In this document: positions 45,722 to 56,590 of the stretch, in pieces
Layout: every line of letters begins with the position of its first letter
How positions within the stretch are numbered: position 1 is the stretch's first letter
Assembly (NCBI GenBank): GCA_043228905.1
Contig: JBHGNT010000010.1
Coordinates: forward strand, 21,142,001-21,206,000
Length of the DNA: 64,000 bases
Source: Azolla caroliniana
Lineage: Eukaryota > Polypodiophyta
Direction of reading: 5' to 3'
The notes under the pieces: model-generated
Database searches by the model: none
What the model was told of the DNA's origin: nothing
What the model saw: the letters and a program-made list of their open reading frames with translations, nothing else
Position numbers and translations under genes: made by a program

Positions 45722-46302
45722 ATGAAGATCACCACATGGAATGTGAGGGGATTGTGTTCTAGATTTAGAATGCATGAGGTTTGAAGGATTGTGTTAAGTG
45801 AGCAATGGGATGTTTTATGTGGAATAGAGCATAAAGATCATCGGAATGCTGGTTTAATTAGTTATTCTAAGGGTTATACATTATGTTATGCTGGCAAGGT
45901 TCATGGGGATTATTCTAGGATTGTCATGTTTATAAGAGATAAATTTCACCCAAAAGTAATTGTTTCAGATGAATTTGGAAGATTTATTGTGGTAGAGATA
46001 TGTTATGAAGGGCAAGCTATTTGGTTAGTTGGTGTGTATGCATCAAATGTTTCACAAGAACGAAAGTTGTTATGGAGATCTCTAAACTCAGTGCTTCATA
46101 ATGGTAGACCGGGTTTATTGATGGGAGATTTTAATGTTTGTTGTGAGACAGATCAATCAACATCTATCCACTCTATTATGGATGGACCAGAGGCTCAAGA
46201 CTGGGGAGATTTTGAGACTGAAGTCATGTTAAGGGATGTATGGAAATGGATCAAGGGAGATGAACTTGGTTATACCTTTCAATCAGCTCAATATAAGGAT
46301 AC
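45722..46302 (+). pseudogene. L1 ORF2, endonuclease part (5' of the Chromo-3 insertion)
   Basis: ATG 45722 reads MKITTWNVRGLCSRFRMHEV, then a TGA near 45782 and an open frame to the insertion. Endonuclease signature residues are the start TTWNVRG, GIEHKDH, GDFNVC and TFQSAQYKDT. The sentence continues at 51961 with WSRLD, a TGA where Arg is usual, and IYV. Both stops are single changes from CGA, as expected of methylated-C decay. Function in an intact copy: nicks target DNA. Confidence 0.88.
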
Positions 46303-46741
46303 TGTCAGGAATAGTACTAAAACAGAGATGGAATTAGTACTAAGAATAGCAGTACTATTAGTACTAAGAGGACGGGACTGCGTAAGATTCCCGAGAGAGG
46401 AAGTGAGAAGAAGAGAGAGAGAGAGATAGCGAGAATGAGAGAGAGAGAGAGATGATGACAGCGGTTATATATTATGTGAAAAGATAAGTACAAGCGGCTA
46501 AGAGGCTTAAGACTGGCGTTGAACCAATTTGGTTCAAAACAATGCCTTGTGCCTCCTTTTATAGTGTTTTTAGGAATAATCCTGAAGCTTCTAGAATGTT
46601 CCAGAGAGATCTGGAATATACATCAATTTTCTATGATAAAGTATAAATGAAAATAATATCCTACAAAATACAATTCATAATCTAATGGTAAGAGCTCGAC
46701 CCATGTAGCATAAAGTCATGGGTTCGAGTCTTGCCATGACA
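46303..46741 (-). mobile_element. Chromo-3 3' LTR
   Basis: 439 bp, reading TGTCATGGCAAG...TTCCTGACA on the minus strand. It is identical to 51522-51960 except for one base (CTAGAATG here, CTATAATG there). The 5-bp duplication GATAC flanks the element at 46298-46302 and 51961-51965. Confidence 0.97.
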
Positions 46742-46742
46742 C

Positions 46743-46756
46743 TATCTCCCCCTTAA
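46743..46756 (-). promoter_or_regulatory. Chromo-3 polypurine tract
   Basis: The minus strand reads TTTAAGGGGGAGAT just before the 3' LTR. Confidence 0.75.
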
Positions 46757-49700
46757 AGACGACGAGTGGAACGAGTCGGCGCTAATTGCGGACCGGGTTT
46801 GTCCGGATACTTTCGGTGGAAATCAGCAAGAAGATCTTGTGCATTGGCAACATTCTCGACGGGTTCCCAAGTACGTTCGCTCGGACTATAACCGAGCCAA
46901 TCGACCAAGTAATAAAGTTTGTTGCGAACAAGTTTGGAATCGAGGATGGCAGCAACTTCATACTCCGGGCCGACGTCCAACTCCAGCGGGGGCGGCGGTG
47001 GTGTCACACGATCGGGAATGGTGTTTGCTTTATAAGGTTCAAGAAGAGAACAATGGAAAACCGGATGTATCTGAAGCTGCGGAGGGAGATCCAGGCGGAA
47101 GGTGACATCATTAATCTTCCCCGTAATACGGAAAGGACCGAGTCGTCGATAATCCAACTTGTCGCACGGTCGAGTAGTCTTGATGTGACGACGTAAGAGC
47201 CATACTCGATCTTCGATGGCAAAAGAGGAGGGAATCCGATGACGATCCGCATAAGTCTTCTATGTGTGTTGAGCATGACGAAGGTGAGTAGAGAGATCCA
47301 TCTGGATCTTGCGTAGCCTCTCCAAATGGTCCTCGGCACGAGGGTTGGTAGGTAGCTCCGGAGTGTCGATCACCGACCAGCGAGGATGGAAACCGGTATA
47401 AGCGAGAAATGGGGAGACCCGAGTCGAGGAGTGAATAGCATTATTATACGCAAACTCCGCAAAGTGGAGAATCTCAGCCCAATCGTCCTGTTGATAACTC
47501 AGGAAACACCGGAGATATTGCTCCAACGTTTGGTTTGTTCGTTCCGCCTGTCCGTCAGTTTGAGGATGGTAGCCGGAGGAGAGGTTGCAGGAGACCTTGA
47601 GCATCCTGAAGAGATGCTGCCAAAATTTGGAGACAAATTGCGGGCCTCGGTCACTGATAATACTGTCTGGTAGGCCATGATGCCGAAATACCTCACGCAT
47701 AACAAGAGCGGCGGTTTCCTCGCTAGTGATGGCTTTAGTACATGGCACAAAATGTGCCATCTTCGTATATCGATCGACGACGGTTAGGATAGCATCGAAC
47801 CCCTTCGAGACCGGCATATCTGTGATAAAATCAAGACAAATAGACTGCCATGGCTTACTTGGAATTGGTAAAGGTTCCAACAAGCCATATGGATGGTGTC
47901 GTGGCATCTTTGCTCGGCAACAAGCATCACAGGTCCGAACGTAGTCGTCGACAAAACGGCGCATGTGGGGCCACCAAAAAGATCGCTGCACTAACTCCAA
48001 TGTCTTGGTACTACCGAAATGTCCCGCTGTATGGGTGTCGTGACAATGTTGGACGATTTGAAGGCGACAGGAGCAATCGGGGACATATACGCGCTTTTTA
48101 AAGAATAACAAACCATCATGATATTCGAATTGTCGGTAGTCAATACCTGGTTGTTGAGACTGAGAACAGGATGCCCGAGAAGTATCAATGTGCGCCAGGA
48201 TGTCTTGAACAAAACTATCCGTCTTCAAGGTTGCACGTCTGTCATCGGTAATCCATGAATCCATCGGGGTGTGAAAAATCCGCGTCGTGTGCAATCGTGT
48301 TGGTCCCAAGATTACTTGCTTTTGATTATCAAATGTTGCGTCACCAGGACGAGGTGCCAGATATGAACGCCGTGATAGTGCATCTGCTTTTCCTTGCTGC
48401 TTCCCCGGTCGATATGTGATTTCGAAGTTGAAACGCGTGAGGAATTGCGCCCACCGAGCTTGCCGTCGATTTAGTACGCGAGCGTTCTGAAAATAAGCAA
48501 GATTTTTATGATCGCTAAAGACAATGACCTGATGTGGAGAGCCCTCTAAGAAATGTCGCCATTGTACAAATGAATCCACGATGGCTAATAACTCCTTGTC
48601 ATGTATTTCATAGTTGATTTCTGCGACATTGAATTTGCGCGAATGGAAAGCCACCGGATGCAACTCTTCTTTATTGCCTTGTTGAGAAAGGATGCTACCG
48701 AGGGCGAAATCTGATGCGTCGGCCTCCATGATGAATGGTTTGCTTGTATCCACATGAGCTAGAATCGGTGCTGATGTAAAGGCTTTCTTAAGATGCCGAA
48801 AAGCCATATCTGCTTCGATGGACCAAAGAAATGCTTGGCCCTTCTTCGTAAGTTGTGTGAGAGGTAAAATAATCTTCGAGTAAGCAAAGCCTAGAAAACA
48901 TTGTACATCTCGTACCGACCGTGGAATTTGCCACTCTAGTACAGTTTGGATTTTAGCTGGATCCATGGCGATGCCCTTTGAGGAGATGACGTAGCCTAGA
49001 AATTCCACTTGCTTGCAGTCAAAGCTACATTTCTCTAGCTTGGCATAAAGACCATTCTCGCCGAGTCGCTTTAGTACTAATAGTACATGAGAATCGTGCT
49101 CTTCCTGGGTCTTCGAATAAATCAACAAATCATCCAGATAAATGATCAAACAGATATCCAAGAGGTCTCTGAATATATCATTTGCCATGTGTTGGAAGAC
49201 TGCGGGTGCATTGGTTAGGCCAAACGGCATAACAGTATACTCGAAATGCCCATACCGCGTGCGAAAAGCGGTCTTCCACTCATCTCCCGGTCGGATCCGC
49301 ACGAGATTATACGCTCCTCGTAGGTCGATTTTAGTAAAAAACTTGGCACCATTAACTCGCTCTAAAAGACTTGATATAAGAGGAAGTGCATACCTATTCC
49401 GGATGGTGACTTTATTCAATCCGCGGTAATCAACGACAAGACGAAGTGAGCCATCTTTCTTCTTGACAAAGAAGATGGGTGCACCGGCCGGAGATTTCGA
49501 ATGACGGATGAACCCGCTTGCCAAGTTCTCCTCTATGTAGGCTCGAAGGACTTCTAACTCGGTGGGTGACAAGTTGTAAATTGGTCCCCATGGTGGCTCG
49601 GTTCCTGGTTGTAAATCGATGGGACAGTCATAGGGACGGTGATGAGGAAGGGTACCGGCTTTTACCTTGTCAAATACATCGGTATAAGGATGATATTTTG

Positions 49701-50309
49701 CCGGAAGTTGTATTAAGGAGTCCTTCTTAATAGTGCTAGAAGGATGTACTGATATGGCAAATAGGAACATTGCCTCCTTGGGTCCTTCTTCGCGTAGTTG
49801 ATGGAGTGAAATGGTCGAAACTCGGTGAGTTGATTCTTGGGGTGGTCGATATCGGACTTCTCTTGTTCTCCAATCTATGGCTGGATTATGTAATTCAAGC
49901 CAAGGTAATCCTAGGACAATGGGATGCTCTGGACTACTAATTATATTAAATGATATTATACACACAAAACTACCTAGGACAACTTGAATGGGTTCTGATT
50001 CTTCTACAATATTCCCGGAAGCAATGGGACGACCATCAATGACCACTACAGATGCGGGACAAGGAAGTTTTCTTAAGGATATCTGAGAAGCTTGGGCAAA
50101 ATTTCGATCCATGAAACAGGAATTAGCTCCGGAATCTAAAAGTGCTAGGACGGGTACTAGGGGAGTACTTTTAGTACTAACAATGACTTGGGCTAGGAAC
50201 ACATTGCTAACTTGCTTGGAAGGAATGGAACCACTAATGGGCTGTACAGATCTAGGGCTGCTGTCCAACCAAATGGCTCCTATTTTGGCTGGACTCAATC
50301 GTTTAACTC
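46753..50309 (-). pseudogene. Chromo-3 Pol (protease, RT, RNase H, integrase, chromodomain)
   Basis: This frame is entered by -1 shift from gag and is open except for one TAG (47260-47262, AQHT-stop-KTYADRHR). Residues are counted from 50298. Protease ALLDSGANS (D55). RT with FTKIDLRGAYN, MPFGLTNAPAVFQ and YLDD (387-390). RNase H with EADASDFALGSI (525) and FSDHKNL. Integrase HHCC (747-793) and core (CLDFITDMP, ISDRGPQFVSKFWQ, YHPQTDGQAERTN). GPF-like RRLGPFRITG, then a chromodomain (GPEYEVAAILDSKLVRNKLY, YLVDWLGY, ERTWEPVENV) near the end. FLGFAYSKI near residue 470 seems to lack eight or nine residues usual there. Replication enzymes of a Ty3/gypsy chromovirus; the chromodomain would direct integration. 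A very recent copy with few lesions. Confidence 0.93.
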
Positions 50310-51452
50310 TTCATCTAATTGACTAAGGATTTCAAATTTATTTGAGATACTTGGGCTATTAGTACTATGAATACTATCTAACACTCTATTAGTACTATTA
50401 ATACTATCAGACACTCCAAAGGGAAGAATTGACTCGGGTTTAGTACAGGCGACGATTTGATTTACCTGTCTTCTTGGCCTATGGGGACAATTGATGGCGA
50501 TATGTCCTGGTCCACCGCAATAAAGACATAATCGATTGGCACGTCGTCGTTGCTTTTCTTCTTCCGATAACGGGCCGCGTCGACGCATGGTATCGATCTC
50601 CATCGGTGTCGAAGTATTTGCTTGAGGTATGTCTCGTGCAAACGGTTTAGCCGCGACTGCGGCATAAGTGGGCTCTGGCCTAGAGCGTGGTATCTGTAAT
50701 TGACGTTCTGAATGCCGTTCAAAAAGGCGGTTGTCACATCGAACTGCTCGACTGATTGCCTCCGTAAGAGACTTTGGTTCTTCGGGGAAAGTTAGAAGTA
50801 GATCTTTGACATCGTTTCGCAAGCCATAGCGAAACTGATCCATTAGTGCTTGATCATCCCAGGGTATATCTGAAGCAAGTAGGCGGAAATCCGCCGCGTA
50901 GGCAGAGGCTGGACGATCGCCTTGACGCAATCGCCGGATCTTGTTGATCGCCGTCCTGATGCTGTCGGTGTCTCCAAAGCAGGCTTTAAACTCACCAATA
51001 AAATCTTCAAAGTTATTAAGTAAGGGTGATTGTTTTTCTAGAAGCGGAGCAAACCATGCCAAGGCTGAGCCGCTAAGTAGCGTGCCTATTAGGCCGACTC
51101 GAGATGCATCAGTGGGATATCGGGAAGGATGCATCTGGATGACTAAGCGTACCTGATTAAGGAATCCCCGGAATTGCGAACGCGTTCCATCAAATTTCAC
51201 AGGAAGTCCAATCTTGGGCTCTTTATGAAATCCTTGGGGACTGGATCCTTGTTGTTGCAACGCTGCTTCGAGTTGTTGTACCCGTAACGCTAACTCCCCA
51301 TGTTGTTGTTGCGTTTGTTGTTTTTCCAGAGCGATTTGTTGCAGATCCCCTATCAGCCGTTGGTTTTCTTGTTCCAGGGCAACAAACTTTTCTTTTAGGC
51401 ACTGTAGCTCGGAGAAAACGGATTGGTATTCTTGGGCGCTAACAGTAGCCAT
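50295..51452 (-). CDS. Chromo-3 Gag, sushi/PEG10-like
   Basis: This intact frame of 385 residues starts at 51452 (MATVSAQEYQSVFSELQ). Residues 10-68 form a coiled coil rich in Gln and Leu. The capsid region starts at VKFDGTRSQFRGFLNQVRLV (85) and includes LLSGSALAWFAPLLEKQSPL. A CCHC knuckle CLYCGGPGHIAINC lies at 309-322, preceded by LSEEEKQRRRAN. The order and wording resemble Gag of vertebrate sushi elements and PEG10, which is established family knowledge. A Ser/Asn-rich tail with Ile-Asn-Ser-Thr repeats is encoded by ATTAGTACT units. The stop (50297-50295) overlaps the Pol frame. Confidence 0.9.
   Translation of the reverse strand: MATVSAQEYQSVFSELQCLKEKFVALEQENQRLIGDLQQIALEKQQTQQQHGELALRVQQLEAALQQQGSSPQGFHKEPKIGLPVKFDGTRSQFRGFLNQVRLVIQMHPSRYPTDASRVGLIGTLLSGSALAWFAPLLEKQSPLLNNFEDFIGEFKACFGDTDSIRTAINKIRRLRQGDRPASAYAADFRLLASDIPWDDQALMDQFRYGLRNDVKDLLLTFPEEPKSLTEAISRAVRCDNRLFERHSERQLQIPRSRPEPTYAAVAAKPFARDIPQANTSTPMEIDTMRRRGPLSEEEKQRRRANRLCLYCGGPGHIAINCPHRPRRQVNQIVACTKPESILPFGVSDSINSTNRVLDSIHSTNSPSISNKFEILSQLDEELND
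50301..50307 (-). promoter_or_regulatory. Putative -1 ribosomal frameshift heptamer GTTAAAC
   Basis: On the minus strand the gag codons are GAG TTA AAC GAT TGA. G-TTA-AAC is in the right phase for tandem slippage, and one step back leads straight into the Pol frame (CGA TTG AGT CCA), which has no ATG of its own at its start. GUUAAAC is a known working heptamer in an arterivirus; sushi elements and PEG10 also use -1 frameshifting. Confidence 0.65.
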
Positions 51453-51506
51453 AGTATAGGGAAAAGGGTAGGAGGATGAGGGAGAGTGACAAGTAGGCTA
51501 GAGGAG

Positions 51507-51521
51507 CAAATTGGTTCAAAC
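51507..51521 (-). promoter_or_regulatory. Putative self-priming site of Chromo-3
   Basis: After the LTR the minus strand reads GT then TTGAACCAATTTG. All 13 bases are complementary to CAAATTGGTTCAA in the LTR (51750-51738, minus), which begins 33 bases downstream of the first T of TATAAAAGG (51782). No TGG-type tRNA site is present. Confidence 0.65.
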
Positions 51522-51960
51522 TGTCAGGAATAGTACTAAAACAGAGATGGAATTAGTACTAAGAATAGCAGTACTATTAGTACTAAGAGGACGGGACTGC
51601 GTAAGATTCCCGAGAGAGGAAGTGAGAAGAAGAGAGAGAGAGAGATAGCGAGAATGAGAGAGAGAGAGAGATGATGACAGCGGTTATATATTATGTGAAA
51701 AGATAAGTACAAGCGGCTAAGAGGCTTAAGACTGGCGTTGAACCAATTTGGTTCAAAACAATGCCTTGTGCCTCCTTTTATAGTGTTTTTAGGAATAATC
51801 CTGAAGCTTCTATAATGTTCCAGAGAGATCTGGAATATACATCAATTTTCTATGATAAAGTATAAATGAAAATAATATCCTACAAAATACAATTCATAAT
51901 CTAATGGTAAGAGCTCGACCCATGTAGCATAAAGTCATGGGTTCGAGTCTTGCCATGACA
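51522..51960 (-). mobile_element. Chromo-3 5' LTR
   Basis: 439 bp with TATAAAAGG at about 51782-51774. The plus strand near its U3 end carries CTAATGGTAAGAGC and, 38 bases on, GGTTCGAGTCT, resembling pol III A and B boxes. (GA)n runs lie in the leader. Confidence 0.97.
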
Positions 51961-54900
51961 GATACTTGGAGTAGGTTGGATTGAATTTATGTAATGCATA
52001 CCGAAGGTTTTTTACCAGAGATTTTGGATATTTCAGTGTCTTATGGGTCAATTATATCAAATCATTTCCCATTAATTTTTGAGTTCAATCACCACTCAAT
52101 TAGAGGTTTTCATGAGTTTTTTGGAAAACCACCGTTGATTTTTAATTCATCATTTTTGGATCATGAGGTCTTCCATGCCTATATGTGTCAATTGATTGAT
52201 GCATTTGCCTATCGCGTTCAATTTGATGGGTATGAAGCGTGGGAAGTATTTGTTGCAAATGTTCAGAGGTTAACTAGATATTATGGAATTCACCATGCTT
52301 TTAAAAGGAGAAAGAAATTAAGTCTCCTAGTTAATTTGCTTGATAAATGCAACTCATTGTTAACTTATTGGCCAACGGATGTAGAGTTGATGGGATATCA
52401 AGAGGTATTAATTTCTGCGATGCATGACCTAACGGCAAAAAATTATCAACATGCTAGACTACATCGTCTAAGACAAGAAGTGGATGATGCTAATTGTCAA
52501 TCACATAAGTTTTTCCATGACCTTCATGAATCACATGCACGACATAATGTGGTAAGGTTAGAGGAAAATGGTATCATGTGTTCCGATCCTCAAGAAATTG
52601 TGGAGAAATGCATAGAATATTATACACAATTGTTGCATGTACAAGTGTGTATCGATGATAATGTTAAAAAGGATAGAGATGTATTTTTTAATGGAGTGAA
52701 AAATCATGTATCGCATGATGTGGCACAATCATTAGATGCTAATATTTCAGAGGATGAGGTGGAACATGTCATGTCACATCTTGCTAATGATAAGAGTCCT
52801 GGGTGGGATGGATTAACACGTGAACTCTTTAAGAAATATGTGATTAAGTTAAAGGGGCCTTTTACGATTTTATTTCAGAAGGTGTGGACATCAGGGGAAA
52901 TGCCTCATTCTTGGAAGATTGGTTTGATCAAGCTTTTGCCGAAGGTGCCTTCTCCATCTTCCTTTGCTCAATGGAGGCCTATTTCATTGATGGGGGGAAT
53001 GTACAAGATTTTTGCAAAAGTGATGGCCAATAGGTTGCATAAGGTTTTACCTTCTATTATTCATAATGCTCAATATGGGTTTTTAGCAAAAAGAGACATT
53101 TTACATAATATTTTAAATGTTCAAATGGCAATTGACTATGCAAAGGAGTCTAACCAAGAATTAGTGTTGCTACAATTGGATATCGAGAAAGCCTATGATA
53201 ATGTGGATTGGTCATTTATAAATCAATTGATGTCTCATATGGGTTTTGGTGATCGTATGTCTAAGTTGATATACACATTAGGGGAGGGTTCGGTTTCACA
53301 TGTGATGTTTAATGGAGGACTAACCCAACCGATTTCTATTCGGAGGTCAGTTAGACAAGGATGCCCGGTAAGTCCTTTACTATTCACTATTGTGACACAT
53401 CCTATTCTTGTTAAGTTACACAATATGGCTATGGGGGAAGAATTTCTTGGACTAAGGTTGCCATCAGGGAAGCCATGTATTGTTCAAGCTCTCGCAGATG
53501 ACCATATTATGTTTTTGGCACCTAATCGGGAAAATATTAGTAAGACAAGAGATGTGTGGGAATTGTTTTCAAATGCTTCGGGGTTGAGAATTAATATACA
53601 TAAATCTGTCCTCATTTCATGTACAGAACAAGATGTGTTAGGGTTGGGGTGGTCAAGAAGGATAGTACATCGTGGTATGATTTGTCGTCATCTTGGATAT
53701 CCAATTGGGGTGGAAGTTTCTCATGTGAAACTTATTGAGTGGGTATCCAAAAGGTTGGAGGATAAGTTTATGTATTGGAGGTCTCAAATTTGGCCTTTTC
53801 ATGTACGACTTAAGGTGGTCCAATCGATTATGGTCTCTATGGTATCTTATTATCTTCCTTTGCTCCCATGGTCAAAGAAAGCTCTTGAAATGTTGTCACG
53901 CTCGATGCGAATGTTGTTATGGAAAAGAAAAGGGAAAAGTGCCTTGTCATGGTTGGCATGGGATCATGTTTGTACTCCGAAGCATCTTGGTGGGGCATCA
54001 ATATTGAATCTATATGAGCATATGGTGGCTCGTCGATTTACTTTCATTCGATTCATGTTTGAAGATGTACAACCTTGGACAGAAATGGTGGCATACTTTA
54101 TAGAGAAGAACGGAATAAAGCTTGGAAACATGAAGGTTGAAGCGAATTGGTGGAATGTAATTAATTCTGACAGGGATGTCAAATGTACAGGGTCTATGAT
54201 AGTTAATCATTTGTTGATATCTTGGCAAAGTATGTTGGATTTTGTAGAATGGCATCCCCCACAAGAAAGGGGATGTGCCAATTCATTACAAATGGAGGTT
54301 TTGGCAACATCAAGGTTGTTGAGGTGGGAAGGTAAACAAATTCTTAACCTTCAATTTAATCGGATGGCTAGATTGGGTTTGGTAAGAGTTAAGGATGCTA
54401 TGTTGGTTTCACAAAGAAGATTAATGGCTTTTCGAACAATAAGATCAACATTTCGTATTCCAAAAGGTTATAACTTTATTTGGTATAAGTTGCAACAAAT
54501 ACTATCTTTGCATGAGCCAATTCCTGATTTAGATGGGCGATCTCAAGAGCTTGATTGGAGGTTTGTTGGAAATAAGACATTGACTATGATCTCAACGAAT
54601 GTTGCTTATCACAAGTTGATTGACAAACATAAGTGGTTGGAAGAAAGGGTTATAAAGATATGGGGTTGTGATAAGCCCATTACTTGGTGGTTTCATGTGA
54701 TCAAGGCAGGTTGGTGTTCTCGATTGATGCTACGAGCCAAGGTATTTATTTGGAGAGTTATGGTTGGAGCTTTACCATTAGGGGATGCATTAAAAAGAAG
54801 AAACATTACTAAAGGATTGTGTTTCTTTTGTTCGGTGGAATTGGAACATAGTAGGCATCGATTTATTTCATGCCCGATGGCAAGGATGGTTTGGAGGTGT

Positions 54901-55086
54901 ATCAGTTTAGTGTGGATGTCTCTAACAAGAGTAAGTCTATCTTCCTTCAGTTGGGTTTTTGCACATATGGAGAACAATGAACCCATGCCTCATTTTCAAA
55001 TTATTTTTGAGTTCTTGAGGTATTGGGGGCTATGGTTCAATTGGAATATGCAGAATGTCTTCATTTTGATTCACAAGTTGGGGTGA
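51961..55086 (+). pseudogene. L1 ORF2, RT and zf-RVT part (3' of the Chromo-3 insertion)
   Basis: The endonuclease end (WSRLD, TGA at about 51979, IYVMHTEGF, SDH-like SNHFPLIFEF) is followed by 1030 open codons from 51994. RT motifs are DKSPGWDGLTRELFKKY, SWKIGLIKLLPKV, QWRPISLMGGMYKIFAKVMA, QLDIEKAYDNVDWSF, RQGCPVSPLLFTIV and ALADDHIMFLAP (usually FADD; the DD is kept). The C-terminal zf-RVT domain reads WWFHVIKAGWCSRLMLRAKV, FIWRVMVGALPLGD and CFFCSVELEHSRHRFISCP. A frameshift near 55060 moves the last residues to another frame, ending about 55235. With 45722-46302 this is one ORF2, nearly intact before the insertion. Confidence 0.92.
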
Positions 55087-55359
55087 GAAAATATGTTCTT
55101 AAGTTAAAAGGACTTCTTTTGTGGCAATTGACAGTGCTAGAGAAGTCACAAAATCTCAACCAAGAAGAGAGAGAACTCTGCAAGGTCACATATCATCATA
55201 TTTGCCATTTGAATTGGTGTGTAGGGTGGCATTGAGTTTGGTGTCGTAGTTTTCTTTAGATCCCTAGATAGAAGGGGTTCTATAATTTGTTGTAAGTTAG
55301 TCATGGTGGTGTTTTTTCTTTCGTAATGAAAGCCATTATTTACGAAAAAAGAAAAGAAA
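55087..55359 (+). other. L1 3' end and A-rich tail
   Basis: After the coding tail comes a short 3' UTR with TTTTTTCTTTCGTAATGAAA, ending in ACGAAAAAAGAAAAGAAAA. The target duplication AGAGAGAGATT follows at 55360-55370. Confidence 0.8.
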
Positions 55360-55370
55360 AGAGAGAGATT

Positions 55371-55979
55371 TGTAGATATGCAGAGCGAGAAGGGGAGATA
55401 TAGAACGTAACACTTGATTTCAATAACAAGAGATTACAATAACAAGAGAATACAAGAGGTTACAAGAGAATACGACTCTGACGGTTACAACCGACAAGGC
55501 GGCGATGGACCCGACACGGGGATCCTACTCATACACACAGACAGCACTCGCTCGACTCCCAAAAACAAAACAAAGGGGGAGAGCCTCTGCTGGAAGCGCA
55601 CGGGCTGTCCACGAAGCAGAGGCAGCGAACTCCCGACCCACAGAGACCGACGACTAGAGGGGAAGAGAGAGCTCGGCACGCTGGTCTGCAGCAACACTTC
55701 GTTCTCCCTAACGCGCGATGCTCGTTCCTTCCTTCTCTCCCTCCTTAAATAGTTCCCAAAAGGGGTGCCCCTTTTCCTCAGCCAAACTGCTTTATTCCTT
55801 GTCCATGTGGAAAGAGATACGTACAAAATCCCCTAATAAATGTGCACTACCTAGTATTTACACCAGTCGCCCTAATTATGAGTTATGTACAATATATCAA
55901 TCCTCCCGTCCACCCGTGTAAGAGCCGGTTCATGCGCTTTTTTCTTCACTTCCGCCTATGGCCGGTTTTCTTCACGATA
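55371..55979 (-). mobile_element. Gyp-Trp-4 5' LTR, U3-R part
   Basis: This continues the LTR interrupted at 44127 and aligns with 36070-36675. On the minus strand it starts TATCGTGAAGAAAACCGG, so the terminal dinucleotide is TA where the sister LTR has TG. Confidence 0.9.
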
Positions 55980-56590
55980 GCGGGAAGAGGCTGAACGGCA
56001 AACAGAGTCAGCAAGACTCGGCTTCGGGGCCAGGATTGCGAAGGCGTACGCAACTCTCGAGGTGATGCTCAAGGAAGAGGAAAGATCGCCCCACGAGATG
56101 GCAGAAGATCGGTACCACGGTACCACGGGAGAGGGTGCGAAACAAAACGCCCTCTCGACTTGCGCATATAAAACGCCCGAGGACGAGGTCGAGATACCGA
56201 TCGCAAAGTCAGAGTGTTGTGATCGGCGGTTTTGGGCACACCAGCCCGATACTCCGGACATAGGAGAAGCAAGCCCAGGCAGGGCTTGCGTGATCGGTAA
56301 GGAGACGACCGTTGACCACGAAGAGCCGGTGCTTACGGACAACGGCGTAAAATGGACGGGCGATTCTTCGCGTCTTCCCACACTTTCTCCCGAGACGATT
56401 GCAATCGGGCCCGAGTGCCCACGTGAGTCCCAAGAGGAGGAAGGCGGCGGTGTGAGACCGAGAATCACTGGCGAGACGATACGGGGAAGGAACGGACAAG
56501 AGCCCTCGAGTCCGATTCTGGAGAACTCGGCATTCGGGTCGTTATGCCCATGTGAGACCGAGGAGATGGATGACGGTATCGAGGACTCCT
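55980..56590 (+). pseudogene. Gyp-Trp-3 gag, continuation after the Gyp-Trp-4 insertion
   Basis: From 55981 the plus strand reads REEAERQTESARLGFGARIA and KAYATLEVMLKEEE, a helical segment, then an open charged frame to about 56590 (TGEGAKQNALSTCAYKTPED, PECPRESQEEEGGG). It has no zinc knuckle or protease. The flanking five bases (AGTGG left, GCGGG right) do not match well, so the duplication is eroded. It passes into the repeat field. Confidence 0.55.

Noticed and set aside
46681-46741. A tRNA gene or a SINE inserted in the LTR
   Set aside because: No acceptor stem or full cloverleaf can be drawn. The boxes occur at the same place in divergent LTRs, so they are part of the LTR and not a separate insertion.
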